Positions 54,558 through 64,000 of a stretch of DNA of 64,000 nucleotides are shown here, one piece after another (within the stretch, counting starts at the first letter, position 1; every line of letters begins with the position of its first letter). Below the pieces are notes generated by a model that saw only the letters and a program-made list of their open reading frames with translations, made no database searches and was not told the DNA's origin. The stretch comes from an uncultured Oscillospiraceae bacterium (GTDB taxonomy: Bacteria; Bacillota; Clostridia; Oscillospirales; Oscillospiraceae): NCBI GenBank assembly GCA_934636655.1, contig CAKUAS010000001.1:124001-188000 (forward strand), given 5' to 3'. The position numbers and the translations under genes are program-made.

Positions 54558-54980
54558 TTACTTCTTTGCAGCCTTGGGTCTCTTCGCGCCGTACTTGGAG
54601 CGAGCCTGCATACGACCCGTGACGCCCTGAGCGTCGAGGGTGCCGCGAATGATGTGGTAACGAACACCGGGAAGGTCCTTGACACGGCCGCCGCGGATCA
54701 TAACAACGCTATGCTCCTGAAGGTTGTGGCCGACACCGGGAATGTAAGCGGTGACTTCGTAACCGTTGGTCAGACGCACACGAGCGATCTTACGCAGTGC
54801 GGAGTTAGGCTTCTTGGGGGTGGAGGTACGAACTGCGGTGCAGACGCCTCTCTTCTGAGGGGAGCTCAGGTCGGTCTCGCAATTTTTCAGGGTGTTGAGG
54901 CCCTTCTGCATTGCGGGGGAGTTGGACTTGTAGGTCGACTTCTCTCTGCCTTTTCTCACCAGCTGGTTAAACGTAGGCAA
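54558..54980 (-). CDS. rpsL: 30S ribosomal protein S12
   Basis: 140 residues. PKKPNSALRKIARVRLTNG and GVRYHIIRGTLDAQGV are universal S12 signatures. It guards decoding accuracy and is the streptomycin target. The lysine at the classical resistance position is present in TPKKPNSALR. AAAGGAG lies six to seven bases before the ATG. First gene of the str operon; 130 bases separate it from rpsG. Confidence 0.99.
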   Translation of the reverse strand: MPTFNQLVRKGREKSTYKSNSPAMQKGLNTLKNCETDLSSPQKRGVCTAVRTSTPKKPNSALRKIARVRLTNGYEVTAYIPGVGHNLQEHSVVMIRGGRVKDLPGVRYHIIRGTLDAQGVTGRMQARSKYGAKRPKAAKK

Positions 54981-55072
54981 TTTTCATTTCTCCTTTCTTA
55001 AAAATTCCTTGAAATTCAAGGTTTCTGCATGGATTTTGCGCTTTTGGGCGCACTAAACCCACACAGATTGAA

Positions 55073-55101
55073 ATTTTAGCATATTACACAAATTCAGTCA
55101 A
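55073..55101 (-). promoter_or_regulatory. Promoter of the str operon
   Basis: Minus strand TTGACT at 55101-55096, 17-base spacer, TAAAAT at 55078-55073 preceded by TGC (extended -10). The leader of about 85 bases holds two small hairpins (55038-55051 and 55007-55021), the latter just before the ribosome site. Confidence 0.85.
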
Positions 55102-55163
55102 GATTTTTTTACACAAAAATGAGCCCGGTTTTTGAATTTTTCTTATCCAAAGGGCATAGAAAA

Positions 55164-55187
55164 CCCCTGCCCGGCGTCGGACAGGGG
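55164..55187 (-). terminator. Terminator of rpoBC
   Basis: CCCCTG / CAGGGG with an inner CCG / CGG pair, followed by TTTTC on the minus strand. It ends the rpoBC transcript just before the str promoter. Confidence 0.8.
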
Positions 55188-55201
55188 CATAACTATTGTT
55201 C

Positions 55202-58200
55202 TTAGAGTGCGTTGGTCTTACCGACAAGTGCGGAAAGGTCAACATACTGCGCCGGATCGTCGGTGACGGTGTCGTCGGTCTTCTCCTCGAAGTCACGGTA
55301 CATGGAAAGTCCGGTACCGGCCGGGATGAGCTTACCGATGATGACGTTCTCCTTAAGTCCGACAAGATGGTCGACCTTACCCTTGATGGCAGCCTCGGTA
55401 AGGACCTTGGTGGTCTCCTGGAAGGACGCTGCCGACAGGAAGCTCTCGGTCGCGAGGGACGCTTTGGTGATACCCATGAGAAGCTGGGTATAGGTCGCCT
55501 TGCTGAGGCCCTCCTCGCCTGCTTCGATACGCTCCTCGATCTTACGGTTTGCTGCCTTGAGCTCGCCGATATCTACGGTTGCGCCGGAGAGCAGGTCGGT
55601 GCTGCCGGATTCCTCAATCTTGACCTTGCGCATCATCTGGCGGACGATGATCTCGATATGCTTATCGTTGATATCAACGCCCTGCTGACGGTAGACCTTC
55701 TGGACCTCCTGAATGATGTATGTGCGGACGCCGGGACGGCCGTACTTATCATCATCAATGCCGCGGATACGCAGAACATCGTGCGGGCTGAGCGCACCGC
55801 TGGTGAGCTCCTGTCCCTTGTCGACATGGTCGCCGTTCTTGACGAGGATACCTGCCGAGTGAGGTACGGTGTAGACCTTGGTCTCGCCCTCTTCCTCACT
55901 GATGACGCTTATCGCAAACAGAGCGCCCTTCTTGGTCTCCTCAATGGACACAGTACCGGAGATCTCGGACAGAACAGCCATCTTCTTGGGCTTGCGAGCC
56001 TCGAACAGTTCTTCAACACGGGGAAGACCCTGAGTGATATCGTCGCCCGCTACGCCGCCGGTGTGGAAGGTACGCATGGTAAGCTGAGTACCTGGTTCGC
56101 CGATAGACTGAGCCGCGATAACGCCGACGGCTTCACCCGCGCTGACAGGCTGGCCGATCGCAAGGTTAATGCCGTAGCAGCGTGCGCACACGCCGGTGCG
56201 GGCTTCGCAGGACAGAACGCTGCGGATAAGCACGCGGTCAATGCCGTGGGCTTCGAGAACGTCGGCATCTGCCGGCATGAGCATATGATCGGTGTCGAAC
56301 AGCACCTCGCCGGTCTGCGGATCGCAGATGGGAACTGCCGGGAATCTGCCATGTATGCTGATGCCGAAGGACTGGACGAGCTGGCCCTTATCGTAGACAG
56401 CCGATGCCCAGACACCGTCGTGCGTACCGCAGTCGGCCTCACGGATGATAACATCCTGGCAGACATCGACCATTCGGCGGGTAAGGTAACCGGAGTCGGC
56501 GGTACGAAGCGCGGTATCGGCCAAGCCCTTACGAGCACCTCGTGAGGAGATAAAGTACTCCAGAACGCTCAGGCCTTCACGGAAGTTTGCCTTGATGGGG
56601 ATCTCGATGGTCTTACCGGAGGTGTTAGCCATAAGTCCGCGCATACCTGCAAGCTGACGGATCTGGTTCATGGAACCACGAGCACCGGAGTTTGCCATCA
56701 TATAAATAGGATTGTAGGTATCGAGGCAGTTCTGCAGCGCGCTGGTAACATCCTTAGTGGTCTTTTCCCACTCGGAGACGACCAGGCGGTAGCGCTCGTC
56801 ATCGGTGATGAAGCCGCGCTTGAACTGACGCTCGATGGCAAGTACCTTGCTCTCGGTCTCGCTGATGAGGGTCTTTTTCGCCTCGGGAACGGTCATATCT
56901 GCAATAGAGATCGTGATAGCGCCCTTGGTCGAATACTTATAGCCCATTGCCTTGATGCCGTCAAGCACCTCGGCGGAGATGGTGAAGTCGTGCTTTTTGA
57001 TGCAGCGGTCGATGATATCGCCCAGCTGCTTTTTGCCGACCTGGAAGCCGATCTCGTGATCAAATGCGTGCTCGGGGTCGGTTCTGTCAACGTAACCGAG
57101 GTCCTGAGGGATCTTTTCGTTGAAGATGATACGGCCGACGGTGCTCTCGATGAGCTTGGATTTTTCCACGCCGTCGAAAGTCTTGGTAACGCGAACAAGG
57201 ATAGGCGCATGCAGTCCGACCTCGCCCTGGCTGTATGCCATGACCGCCTCGCTGGGATCGCGGTAGATGAGCAGAGGCTTGTAGGACGGAGCTTTACCGC
57301 CCTCGGCAGCCGCTTTCTCCTCCGCTGCGACGAAATCGTCGCCGTCAACAATATCGTTTGCGGGCAGATCGGTATCACCGGGCTCGGTCACAAACACATG
57401 CTCAGCGCCCTTTTCGGCTTTGCCGATGCGCTTCATAGTCAGGTAGTACGAACCGAGGATCATATCCTGAGTAGGAACGGTTACCGGGTGGCCGTCCTGC
57501 GGGCGCAGGAGGTTATTTGCCGAGAGCATGAGTATGCGCGCCTCGGCCTGAGCCTCTGCGGACAGAGGAACGTGGATAGCCATCTGGTCGCCGTCGAAGT
57601 CTGCGTTATATGCGGTACATACCAGAGGATGCAGCTTGAGTGCGCGGCCCTCGACGAGGATAGGCTCAAATGCCTGAATGCCGAGACGGTGCAGCGTAGG
57701 CGCACGGTTAAGGAGCACGGGATGCTCTTTAATGACGACTTCGAGCGCGTCCCAAACCTCGGTGCGCTGCTTATCGACCATCTTCTTCGCGGACTTGATG
57801 TTGTTCGCAACGCCGTCCTCGACGAGCTTCTTCATAACGAAGGGGCGGAACAGCTCGATAGCCATTTCTTTAGGAACGCCGCACTGATATATCTTAAGGT
57901 CAGGACCGACGACGATAACGCTTCGGCCGGAGTAGTCAACGCGCTTGCCGAGAAGATTCTGACGGAAGCGTCCCTGCTTGCCCTTGAGCATATCGGACAG
58001 AGACTTGAGGGCACGGGAATTTGCACCGGTTACAGCTCTGCCGCGGCGGCCGTTATCGATAAGTGCGTCAACGGCTTCCTGGAGCATGCGCTTCTCGTTG
58101 CGGACGATTATATCGGGCGCGTTGAGCTGAATAAGCCTTTTAAGACGGTTATTGCGGTTAATTACGCGGCGGTACAGGTCGTTGAGGTCGCTCGTTGCAA

Positions 58201-58942
58201 AGCGGCCGCCGTCGAGCTGGACCATGGGGCGGATCTCAGGCGGGATGACCGGCAGGATGTCGATTATCATCCACTCGGGCTTGTTGCCGCTCTGGCGGAA
58301 GGCCTCGACGACCTCAAGGCGCTTGACGAGCTTTGCCTTCTTCTGGCCGGAAGCGTTTGCAAGCTCTTCTCTGAGCTGAGCGGAAAGCTGCTCGCAGTCG
58401 ATCTGCTGCAGAAGCTTTTTGATGGCCTCTGCGCCCATACCTGCGTCAAAGTCGTCCTCGTACTTCTCGCGCATGTCACGGTACTCTTTTTCGGTGAGTA
58501 TCTGGCACTTTTCCAGCGGAGTGAATCCGGGGTCGGTAACTATATAGTTTGCAAAGTACAGAACCTTCTCGAGCACTCTCGGGGTAAGGTCGAGCAGCAG
58601 CCCCATGCGGCTGGGGATGCCCTTGAAGTACCAGATGTGCGATACGGGGGCGGCCAGCTCTATATGGCCCATGCGCTCACGGCGCACCTTGCTCTTTGTG
58701 ACCTCGACGCCGCAGCGGTCGCAGATCTTGCCTTTATAGCTGATCTTCTTGTACTTGCCGCAGTGGCACTCCCAGTCCTTGGTCGGTCCAAAAATGCGTT
58801 CGCAGAACAGACCGTCACGCTCGGGCTTGAGGGTACGGTAGTTGATGGTCTCGGGCTTTGTGACCTCGCCGGAGGACCATGAAAGTATCATTTCAGGGGA
58901 GGCAATGCCTATTTTTATGGCGTCAAACGGTGTGAAACTCAT
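55202..58942 (-). CDS. rpoC: RNA polymerase beta' subunit
   Basis: 1246 residues. Zinc ribbon CHCGKYKKISYKGKICDRCG near the N-terminus, the catalytic NADFDGDQMAIHVP motif with three aspartates, bridge helix and trigger loop regions (GARGSMNQIRQLAGMRG, then FISSRGARKGLADTALRTADSGYL), and the second zinc site in CEARTGVCARCYG. Length is slightly above the Bacillus form. Starts two bases after rpoB. Confidence 0.99.
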   Translation of the reverse strand: MSFTPFDAIKIGIASPEMILSWSSGEVTKPETINYRTLKPERDGLFCERIFGPTKDWECHCGKYKKISYKGKICDRCGVEVTKSKVRRERMGHIELAAPVSHIWYFKGIPSRMGLLLDLTPRVLEKVLYFANYIVTDPGFTPLEKCQILTEKEYRDMREKYEDDFDAGMGAEAIKKLLQQIDCEQLSAQLREELANASGQKKAKLVKRLEVVEAFRQSGNKPEWMIIDILPVIPPEIRPMVQLDGGRFATSDLNDLYRRVINRNNRLKRLIQLNAPDIIVRNEKRMLQEAVDALIDNGRRGRAVTGANSRALKSLSDMLKGKQGRFRQNLLGKRVDYSGRSVIVVGPDLKIYQCGVPKEMAIELFRPFVMKKLVEDGVANNIKSAKKMVDKQRTEVWDALEVVIKEHPVLLNRAPTLHRLGIQAFEPILVEGRALKLHPLVCTAYNADFDGDQMAIHVPLSAEAQAEARILMLSANNLLRPQDGHPVTVPTQDMILGSYYLTMKRIGKAEKGAEHVFVTEPGDTDLPANDIVDGDDFVAAEEKAAAEGGKAPSYKPLLIYRDPSEAVMAYSQGEVGLHAPILVRVTKTFDGVEKSKLIESTVGRIIFNEKIPQDLGYVDRTDPEHAFDHEIGFQVGKKQLGDIIDRCIKKHDFTISAEVLDGIKAMGYKYSTKGAITISIADMTVPEAKKTLISETESKVLAIERQFKRGFITDDERYRLVVSEWEKTTKDVTSALQNCLDTYNPIYMMANSGARGSMNQIRQLAGMRGLMANTSGKTIEIPIKANFREGLSVLEYFISSRGARKGLADTALRTADSGYLTRRMVDVCQDVIIREADCGTHDGVWASAVYDKGQLVQSFGISIHGRFPAVPICDPQTGEVLFDTDHMLMPADADVLEAHGIDRVLIRSVLSCEARTGVCARCYGINLAIGQPVSAGEAVGVIAAQSIGEPGTQLTMRTFHTGGVAGDDITQGLPRVEELFEARKPKKMAVLSEISGTVSIEETKKGALFAISVISEEEGETKVYTVPHSAGILVKNGDHVDKGQELTSGALSPHDVLRIRGIDDDKYGRPGVRTYIIQEVQKVYRQQGVDINDKHIEIIVRQMMRKVKIEESGSTDLLSGATVDIGELKAANRKIEERIEAGEEGLSKATYTQLLMGITKASLATESFLSAASFQETTKVLTEAAIKGKVDHLVGLKENVIIGKLIPAGTGLSMYRDFEEKTDDTVTDDPAQYVDLSALVGKTNAL

Positions 58943-58944
58943 TA

Positions 58945-61900
58945 TTATTCATCCTCCTCACTGTAGTCATCGTCAGACATGAAGCCGAAATCGTCATCAT
59001 CGGACTCGGGAATGTCCTCGATCGTATAGCCCTCGGCCTCGATCTCGTCATCGTCGGACATAGTGTCGTACATCTCGTCCTTCATCTTGGGAATGAATTC
59101 GTCTTCGTCATCATCCTTGAGTTCGATCTCCTGACCGTCCTTATCGAGAACGCGGATATCAAGGCACAGAGACTGGAGTTCCTTGACAAGGACCTTGAAC
59201 GATTCGGGAACGCCGGGCTGCGGGATATTGTTGCCCTTTACGATGCTCTCGTAAGTGCGTACACGGCCGGTAACATCGTCGGACTTGACGGTGAGTATCT
59301 CCTGCAGAGTGTACGCTGCGCCGTAAGCTTCGAGGGCCCAAACTTCCATTTCACCGAAGCGCTGGCCGCCGAACTGAGCCTTGCCGCCGAGAGGCTGCTG
59401 AGTAACAAGGCTGTAGGGGCCGGTGCTGCGGGCGTGGATCTTATCATCGACCAAGTGGTGCAGCTTAAGGAAGTAGACCCAGCCGACGGTAACATCGTTA
59501 TCAAACTTCTCGCCGGTGCGGCCGTCGTACAGGACGCTCTTGCCGTCCTCGCGCAGGCCTGCCTGACGAAGAGTATCGCGGATAGTGGATTCGTTCGCGC
59601 CGTTGAAGATAGGCGTTGCGACCTTCCAGCCGAGCGCCTGAGCGGCGTAGCCGAGGTGAACTTCGAGAACCTGACCGATATTCATACGGGACGGAACGCC
59701 CAAGGGGTTCAGGACTATATCCAGCGGAGTACCGTCGGGCAGGTACGGCATATCCTCACGCGGGAGGATACGGGAAACAACGCCCTTGTTGCCGTGACGG
59801 CCGGCCATCTTATCGCCGACGGAGATCTTGCGCTTCTGAGCGATGTATACGCGAACGACCTGATTTACGCCGGGGCTCATCTCATCGCCGTTTTCACGGG
59901 TGAAGACCTTAACGTCGACGATTATGCCGCTCTCGCCATGGGGTACTTTGAGCGAGGTGTCGCGCACTTCCCTCGCCTTTTCGCCGAAGATAGCGCGAAG
60001 CAGGCGCTCCTCAGCGGTCAGATCGGTCTCGCCCTTCGGGGTGACCTTGCCGACAAGGATATCACCGGCACGGACTTCCGCACCAACGGTGATTATGCCG
60101 CGCTCGTCGAGGTACTTGAGAGCATCATCGCCGACGCCGGGTATATCACGGGTGATCTCCTCGGGTCCGAGCTTGGTATCACGTGCATCGCACTCGTACT
60201 CCTCAACATGGATGGACGTGAAAACGTCTTCCATAACAAGGCGCTCGTTGAGCAGGATAGCATCCTCGTAGTTGTAGCCTTCCCAGGTCATAAAGCCGAC
60301 AAGGATGTTCTTGCCGAGAGATATCTCGCCGTCCTTGGTGCTCGGGCCGTCTGCGATGACGTCGCCCTCGTGTACGCGCTCGCCGAGAGAGACAATGGGT
60401 CTCTGGTTTACGCAGGTGCCCTGGTTGGAACGTGCAAACTTAATAAGTTTATAGTTTTTAATCTCGCCCGCATCGTACTTGACGGTAACGTTCTGAGCGT
60501 CGGAGCGGACGACCTCGCCGTCACCCTCTGCAAGGACGACAACGCCGGAGTCAACAGCGCACTTGTGCTCAATACCGGTGGCGACGATAGGCGCCTGAGT
60601 TACCATAAGAGGAACTGCCTGACGCTGCATGTTCGCACCCATCAGCGCACGGTTTGCGTCGTCGTTTTCGAGGAACGGGATCATTGCGGTCGCAATGGAT
60701 ACCATCATGCGAGGGCTGATGTCGATATAATCGACTCTTTCGCGGTCAACCTCGACGATCTCGTCGCGGTGACGGCAGGTTATACGCTTATTGATAAGGC
60801 ATCCGTTCTCGTCGCGCGGCTCGGTAGCGGGAGCAACGATATAGTTATCTTCCATGTCGGCAGTCAGGTAGTCTACCTGATCGGTAACGCGACAGGTACC
60901 CTTCTCGACCTTCTGGAACGGTGCAACGAGGAAGCCGTACTCATTTGCTCTCGCGTAGGATGCAAGGTAGGAGATAAGGCCGATGTTAGGACCTTCTGGG
61001 GTCTCGATCGGGCACAGACGGCCATAGTGGCTGTAGTGAACGTCACGGACGTCGAAGGAGGCTCTCTCACGGCTCAGGCCACCGGGGCCGAGGGCCGACA
61101 TACGGCGCTTATGAGTAAGCTCTGACAGGGGGTTTGTCTGATCCATGAACTGCGACAGGGGGCTGGAGCCGAAGAACTCCTTGATAGCCGCGGTCACAGG
61201 GCGGATATTAATGAGACTCTGGGGAGTTACGATATCCAGATCCTGAAGAGTCATACGCTCGCGGATAACGCGCTCCATACGGCTGAAACCTATGCGGAAC
61301 TGGTTCTGCAGCAGCTCGCCGACGCAGCGGACACGGCGGTTGCCGAGATGGTCTATATCATCCTTCTCGCCGATGCCGTACGCAAGGCAGTTGAGGTAAT
61401 TGACAGATGCGAACATATCGTCAACTACGATGTGCTTCGGGATAAGTACGTCGATATTCTCAAGAATAGCTTCCTTGAGAGCGTCGCCGGAGTACTGCTC
61501 CATAAGGCTCTTGAGGACTATGCCGCGGACCTTTTCCTTGATGCCGAGTTCTTCGGGGTCTATATCCACCATGCTCTGAATGGGGACCATACCGTTTGAG
61601 AAGACCTTGACGGTCTTGCCGTCAACGTCGAGGTAGACCTCGATAACGCCGGCATCGTCGATCTTCTCGGCCAGTTCACGAGATATGACCTCGCCTGCAT
61701 CGGCGATGATCTCGCCCGTGGAGGGATCTGCTACCGGCATAGCCAGAGTGAATCCGTTGATTCTGCCGCGCAGAGCCAGCTTTTTATTGAACTTATAGCG
61801 TCCGACATTGGAAATGTCGTAGCGGCGGCGGTCAAAGAACAGTCCGTCGAGCAGGGACTCGGCGCTTTCGACCGTGGGAGGATCGCCGGGGCGCAGCTTG

Positions 61901-62670
61901 CGATAGATCTCCATAAGGCACTCATCACGGCTGGTGGTAGTGTCCTTATCAATGGTAACGGTGATACGCTCATCCTCACCGAAGATCTCTTTCAGGCGCT
62001 CGTTGGTTGTAGCGCCGATGATGGGATCGGGTGTGCAGGAAAGCCATGTTTCGGGCTTCGATTCGTCATACTTGCCCATTGCCTTGAGGAACCAGGTGAT
62101 GGGCAGCTTGCGGTTTTTATCTATGCGGACATAGAAAGTGTCGTTTGCGTCGGTCTCGTACTCGAGCCATGCGCCGTGATACGGAATGACCGTTGCGGCG
62201 TAGATACTCGTCATGCTGCGATCGGTGGTCTTATCGTAATATACACCGGGGCTGCGGACGATCTGGGAAACGATAACGCGCTCGGCGCCGTTTATGATAA
62301 ACGTACCGCCGGCGGTCATGAGCGGAAAATCGCCCATGAATATCTCCTGCTCCTTGATCTCCTCAGTCTCAAGATTACGCAGACGCACGCTGACCTTCAA
62401 AGGCGCTGCATACGTTGCATCGCGTGCCTTGCACTCCTCTTCCGTGTACTTGGGCTTCTCGTCCATGGAATAATCCACAAAGCTCAGCTCAAGATTGCCG
62501 GAATAGTCGGTCACCGCATCGGTATCCCTGAATACTTCGCGCAGACCGGTCTCGAGAAACCATTTGTAGCTCTTCTTCTGGATCTCCAGCAGATTGGGCA
62601 TGTCCTGGATCTCTTCGTACCGTGCAAAGCTCTTTCTGAGAGTTTTGCCGTAGAGAACGTCTTTTGGCAT
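58945..62670 (-). CDS. rpoB: RNA polymerase beta subunit
   Basis: 1241 residues. The rifampicin-region sequence SSPLSQFMDQTNPLSELTHKRR, VRDVHYSHYGRLCPIETPEGPNIGL and KMAGRHGNKGVVSRI are universal. An acidic tail of about 70 residues rich in Asp and Glu ends the protein. AAGGAG lies nine bases before the ATG. Its usual upstream neighbours rplJ and rplL are absent; a divergent gene takes their place. Confidence 0.99.
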   Translation of the reverse strand: MPKDVLYGKTLRKSFARYEEIQDMPNLLEIQKKSYKWFLETGLREVFRDTDAVTDYSGNLELSFVDYSMDEKPKYTEEECKARDATYAAPLKVSVRLRNLETEEIKEQEIFMGDFPLMTAGGTFIINGAERVIVSQIVRSPGVYYDKTTDRSMTSIYAATVIPYHGAWLEYETDANDTFYVRIDKNRKLPITWFLKAMGKYDESKPETWLSCTPDPIIGATTNERLKEIFGEDERITVTIDKDTTTSRDECLMEIYRKLRPGDPPTVESAESLLDGLFFDRRRYDISNVGRYKFNKKLALRGRINGFTLAMPVADPSTGEIIADAGEVISRELAEKIDDAGVIEVYLDVDGKTVKVFSNGMVPIQSMVDIDPEELGIKEKVRGIVLKSLMEQYSGDALKEAILENIDVLIPKHIVVDDMFASVNYLNCLAYGIGEKDDIDHLGNRRVRCVGELLQNQFRIGFSRMERVIRERMTLQDLDIVTPQSLINIRPVTAAIKEFFGSSPLSQFMDQTNPLSELTHKRRMSALGPGGLSRERASFDVRDVHYSHYGRLCPIETPEGPNIGLISYLASYARANEYGFLVAPFQKVEKGTCRVTDQVDYLTADMEDNYIVAPATEPRDENGCLINKRITCRHRDEIVEVDRERVDYIDISPRMMVSIATAMIPFLENDDANRALMGANMQRQAVPLMVTQAPIVATGIEHKCAVDSGVVVLAEGDGEVVRSDAQNVTVKYDAGEIKNYKLIKFARSNQGTCVNQRPIVSLGERVHEGDVIADGPSTKDGEISLGKNILVGFMTWEGYNYEDAILLNERLVMEDVFTSIHVEEYECDARDTKLGPEEITRDIPGVGDDALKYLDERGIITVGAEVRAGDILVGKVTPKGETDLTAEERLLRAIFGEKAREVRDTSLKVPHGESGIIVDVKVFTRENGDEMSPGVNQVVRVYIAQKRKISVGDKMAGRHGNKGVVSRILPREDMPYLPDGTPLDIVLNPLGVPSRMNIGQVLEVHLGYAAQALGWKVATPIFNGANESTIRDTLRQAGLREDGKSVLYDGRTGEKFDNDVTVGWVYFLKLHHLVDDKIHARSTGPYSLVTQQPLGGKAQFGGQRFGEMEVWALEAYGAAYTLQEILTVKSDDVTGRVRTYESIVKGNNIPQPGVPESFKVLVKELQSLCLDIRVLDKDGQEIELKDDDEDEFIPKMKDEMYDTMSDDDEIEAEGYTIEDIPESDDDDFGFMSDDDYSEEDE

Positions 62671-62820
62671 TCGTACACACTCCTTAATCGTAATTCAGAA
62701 CGCCCGGGTGAGTTGTTTGTTTCATTCACGCCGGTGTTGTATTTACGTTTGGTTGATGGTATATTGTGATTGTAAACACTGGGGTGCCAGTCGTTTCACC
62801 ACAAGATAACATAGCAAGTT

Positions 62821-62850
62821 ATTCTATCATTGTATATATAGCTATGTCAA
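62821..62850 (-). promoter_or_regulatory. Promoter of rpoBC
   Basis: Minus strand TTGACA at 62850-62845, 18-base spacer, TAGAAT at 62826-62821 preceded by TGA (extended -10). It implies an untranslated leader of about 140 bases before rpoB, in which no known RNA element is recognised. Confidence 0.85.
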
Positions 62851-62880
62851 GAAATATTTTGTGAAAAGTGAGTTTTTCGT

Positions 62881-62910
62881 CGGCTGCTATAACTGGCAGC
62901 CGCTTTTTTT
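62881..62910 (+). terminator. Plus-strand terminator just upstream of the GT-C gene
   Basis: CGGCTGC / GCAGCCG with an eight-base loop and C followed by seven T on the plus strand. It lies 18 bases before the start of the next gene, so it looks like an attenuator or a stop for antisense transcripts leaving the rpoB region. Confidence 0.75.
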
Positions 62911-62928
62911 GTACGAAACGGAGGGAAA

Positions 62929-64000
62929 ATGAGTTCTTTCACCGTTATATCTCTTGTTATCATCTTTGCTTTGGCCATGTTCCTTTTATGGCGCGAGGGC
63001 ATTTTTGAGGATAAGCCGCTGCTTGTCTGCGCGCTCGTTCTGTGCGCCGCGTCGATGATAATACGCGCAAGCTATTTTGATATTGAAAGCGACGACTACA
63101 CGACTTTTCTCGCGCCGTGGACGCAGTTCTTCCGCGATAACGGAGGCTTTAAGGCTTTGGCGTTTTTCCCGGGCAACTACAATCCGCCGTATATGTACTT
63201 TCTCGCGGCATTTTCGTACTTCGATATCCCTGAGCTGTACATGATAAAGGCTCTCTCGGTGCTGTTCGATGTACTTTTGGCATGGAGCTGCATGAAGCTT
63301 CTGTCACTGTATACCGATTCAAAAGCACGGCTGCTCGTCGTCTTTCTCGCCGTGCTGTACCTCCCCACAGTCGTCACAAATGGCTCATACTGGGCGCAGT
63401 GCGACAGTATTTACGCTTTCTTCGGTATTTACGCTTTGTACCTCGGGCTGAGCGGCAAGGGCGTGGGCGCAATGATATCGCTCGCGGCCTGCCTTGCGTT
63501 TAAATTGCAGGCGGTGTTTGTGATCCCCGTGTTTTTCATTCTGCTGTTGGCTAAAAAAATAAAGTGGCGGCAGCTTCTCGTCTTCCCTGCCGCGTATGTG
63601 ATCTTCATGCTGCCGACCGTTATAGCGGGCGCGCCGCTGTGGGATACGCTGACGCTGTATTTTTCGCAGGCGGGCACGGTTGGCGATGCGATGAATTATA
63701 ACGCCCCGTCCCTTACCAGCATGTTCTCCTGGTCCGGCGAAACGTCGGGCAGTGCCAGAAGCCTCATAATCGCGGCGTTTTTGCTCGTAGCCGCAGTTTA
63801 CGCCGCTGCGATTCTGCTGCGCAAAAGCCTAAGCGACCGCGTCATCCTCGGCTTTGCGCTCATTCTCGCGATAGGCATTCCCTATCTTCTTCCGCACATG
63901 CACGACCGCTATTTCTTCATCCCCGGAGTTCTGGCGCTGGTACTGGCCGCGTCTGACCTTAGATTTGCGCCTGTGCCCGTTTTCGCGGAGCTTGCGTCGC
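62929..64000 (+). CDS. Polytopic GT-C type mannosyltransferase-like protein (3' end cut by window)
   Basis: At least 357 residues, no stop before the window ends. The start is ATG at 62929, a few bases after GGAGGG. About eight or nine hydrophobic helices are visible. Features of the GT-C, Gpi18-like group: an early luminal SDDYTTFLAPWTQFF with the acidic pair after the first helices, SYWAQCDSIYAFFGIYAL (compare the WGQ-D-S-Y motif), and LPHMHDRYFF late in the protein. Such enzymes transfer a sugar from a lipid carrier on the outer face of the membrane. Donor and acceptor unknown. Confidence 0.85.
   Translation, partial: MSSFTVISLVIIFALAMFLLWREGIFEDKPLLVCALVLCAASMIIRASYFDIESDDYTTFLAPWTQFFRDNGGFKALAFFPGNYNPPYMYFLAAFSYFDIPELYMIKALSVLFDVLLAWSCMKLLSLYTDSKARLLVVFLAVLYLPTVVTNGSYWAQCDSIYAFFGIYALYLGLSGKGVGAMISLAACLAFKLQAVFVIPVFFILLLAKKIKWRQLLVFPAAYVIFMLPTVIAGAPLWDTLTLYFSQAGTVGDAMNYNAPSLTSMFSWSGETSGSARSLIIAAFLLVAAVYAAAILLRKSLSDRVILGFALILAIGIPYLLPHMHDRYFFIPGVLALVLAASDLRFAPVPVFAELAS

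Noticed and set aside
56990..58882. 630-codon open frame opposite rpoC
   Set aside because: Same cause; rpoC is complete on the minus strand.
59434..61125. 563-codon open frame opposite rpoB
   Set aside because: Mirror of rpoB codon bias; the protein has no recognisable motif.
62881..62910. Remnant terminator of an rplJL operon reading toward rpoB
   Set aside because: The T-run is on the plus strand, away from rpoB, so the orientation does not fit.

Overview
The window reads as chromosomal core DNA from an anaerobic, spore-forming member of the Clostridia, most like the Oscillospiraceae/Ruminococcaceae. The reasons are a PolC-type replicase, a spoIIGA-sigE sporulation pair, a SpoVB-family flippase, a Type 4 uracil-DNA glycosylase, electron-bifurcating NfnAB, moderate GC, and many strong sigma-A type promoters (TTGACA/TATAAT-like) with GGAGG ribosome sites. 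I see no rRNA or tRNA genes, no CRISPR array, no insertion sequence and no prophage. The genus is inference.

Layout. 1-9442, minus strand: one operon, spoU-dprA-topA-trmFO-plsX-rnc-radical SAM-smc (smc runs off the left edge). 9474-20195, minus: pyrH-frr-uppS-dxr-rseP-ispG-polC and a secreted phosphodiester glycosidase, closed by a terminator. This block joins RNA turnover, isoprenoid and undecaprenyl synthesis, intramembrane proteolysis and replication. 20211-24140: an EamA transporter diverges from spoIIGA-sigE, followed by a secreted SLH-domain protein. 24145-28740, minus: hup-rqcP, spoVB, and murC with a metallo-hydrolase. 28803-31394, plus: cca-udg-GNAT. 31396-35933: an aldose epimerase diverging from nfnAB, then a GntR regulator. 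35935-42443: an EcsC protein, an alanine/glycine symporter, an MFS carrier, a secreted neutral ceramidase, a DUF4180 protein and a lysyl-tRNA synthetase that carries an extra tRNA-binding domain. 44408-49176, minus: PucR-type regulator-ftsE-ftsX-55 aa membrane protein-S41 protease-greA-lysS. 49262-62850: a pseudouridine synthase, a DUF4830 protein, the str operon (rpsL-rpsG-fusA-tuf) and rpoBC. 62929-64000, plus: a polytopic GT-C type mannosyltransferase cut by the right edge.

Most of the window is ordinary and well conserved. The less ordinary parts are a ceramidase likely to act on host or dietary sphingolipids, the LysRS fusion, a tandem repeat inside the PucR-type promoter, palindromes at the nfn, gntR and SLH promoters, a 55-residue protein embedded between ftsX and the protease, and several gaps in conserved gene orders (no cdsA, no acpP/fabD, no sigG, no yabPQ-divIC, no rplJL at their usual places). 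No gap between genes exceeds 300 bases. I did not find a convincing, wholly new multi-gene system.
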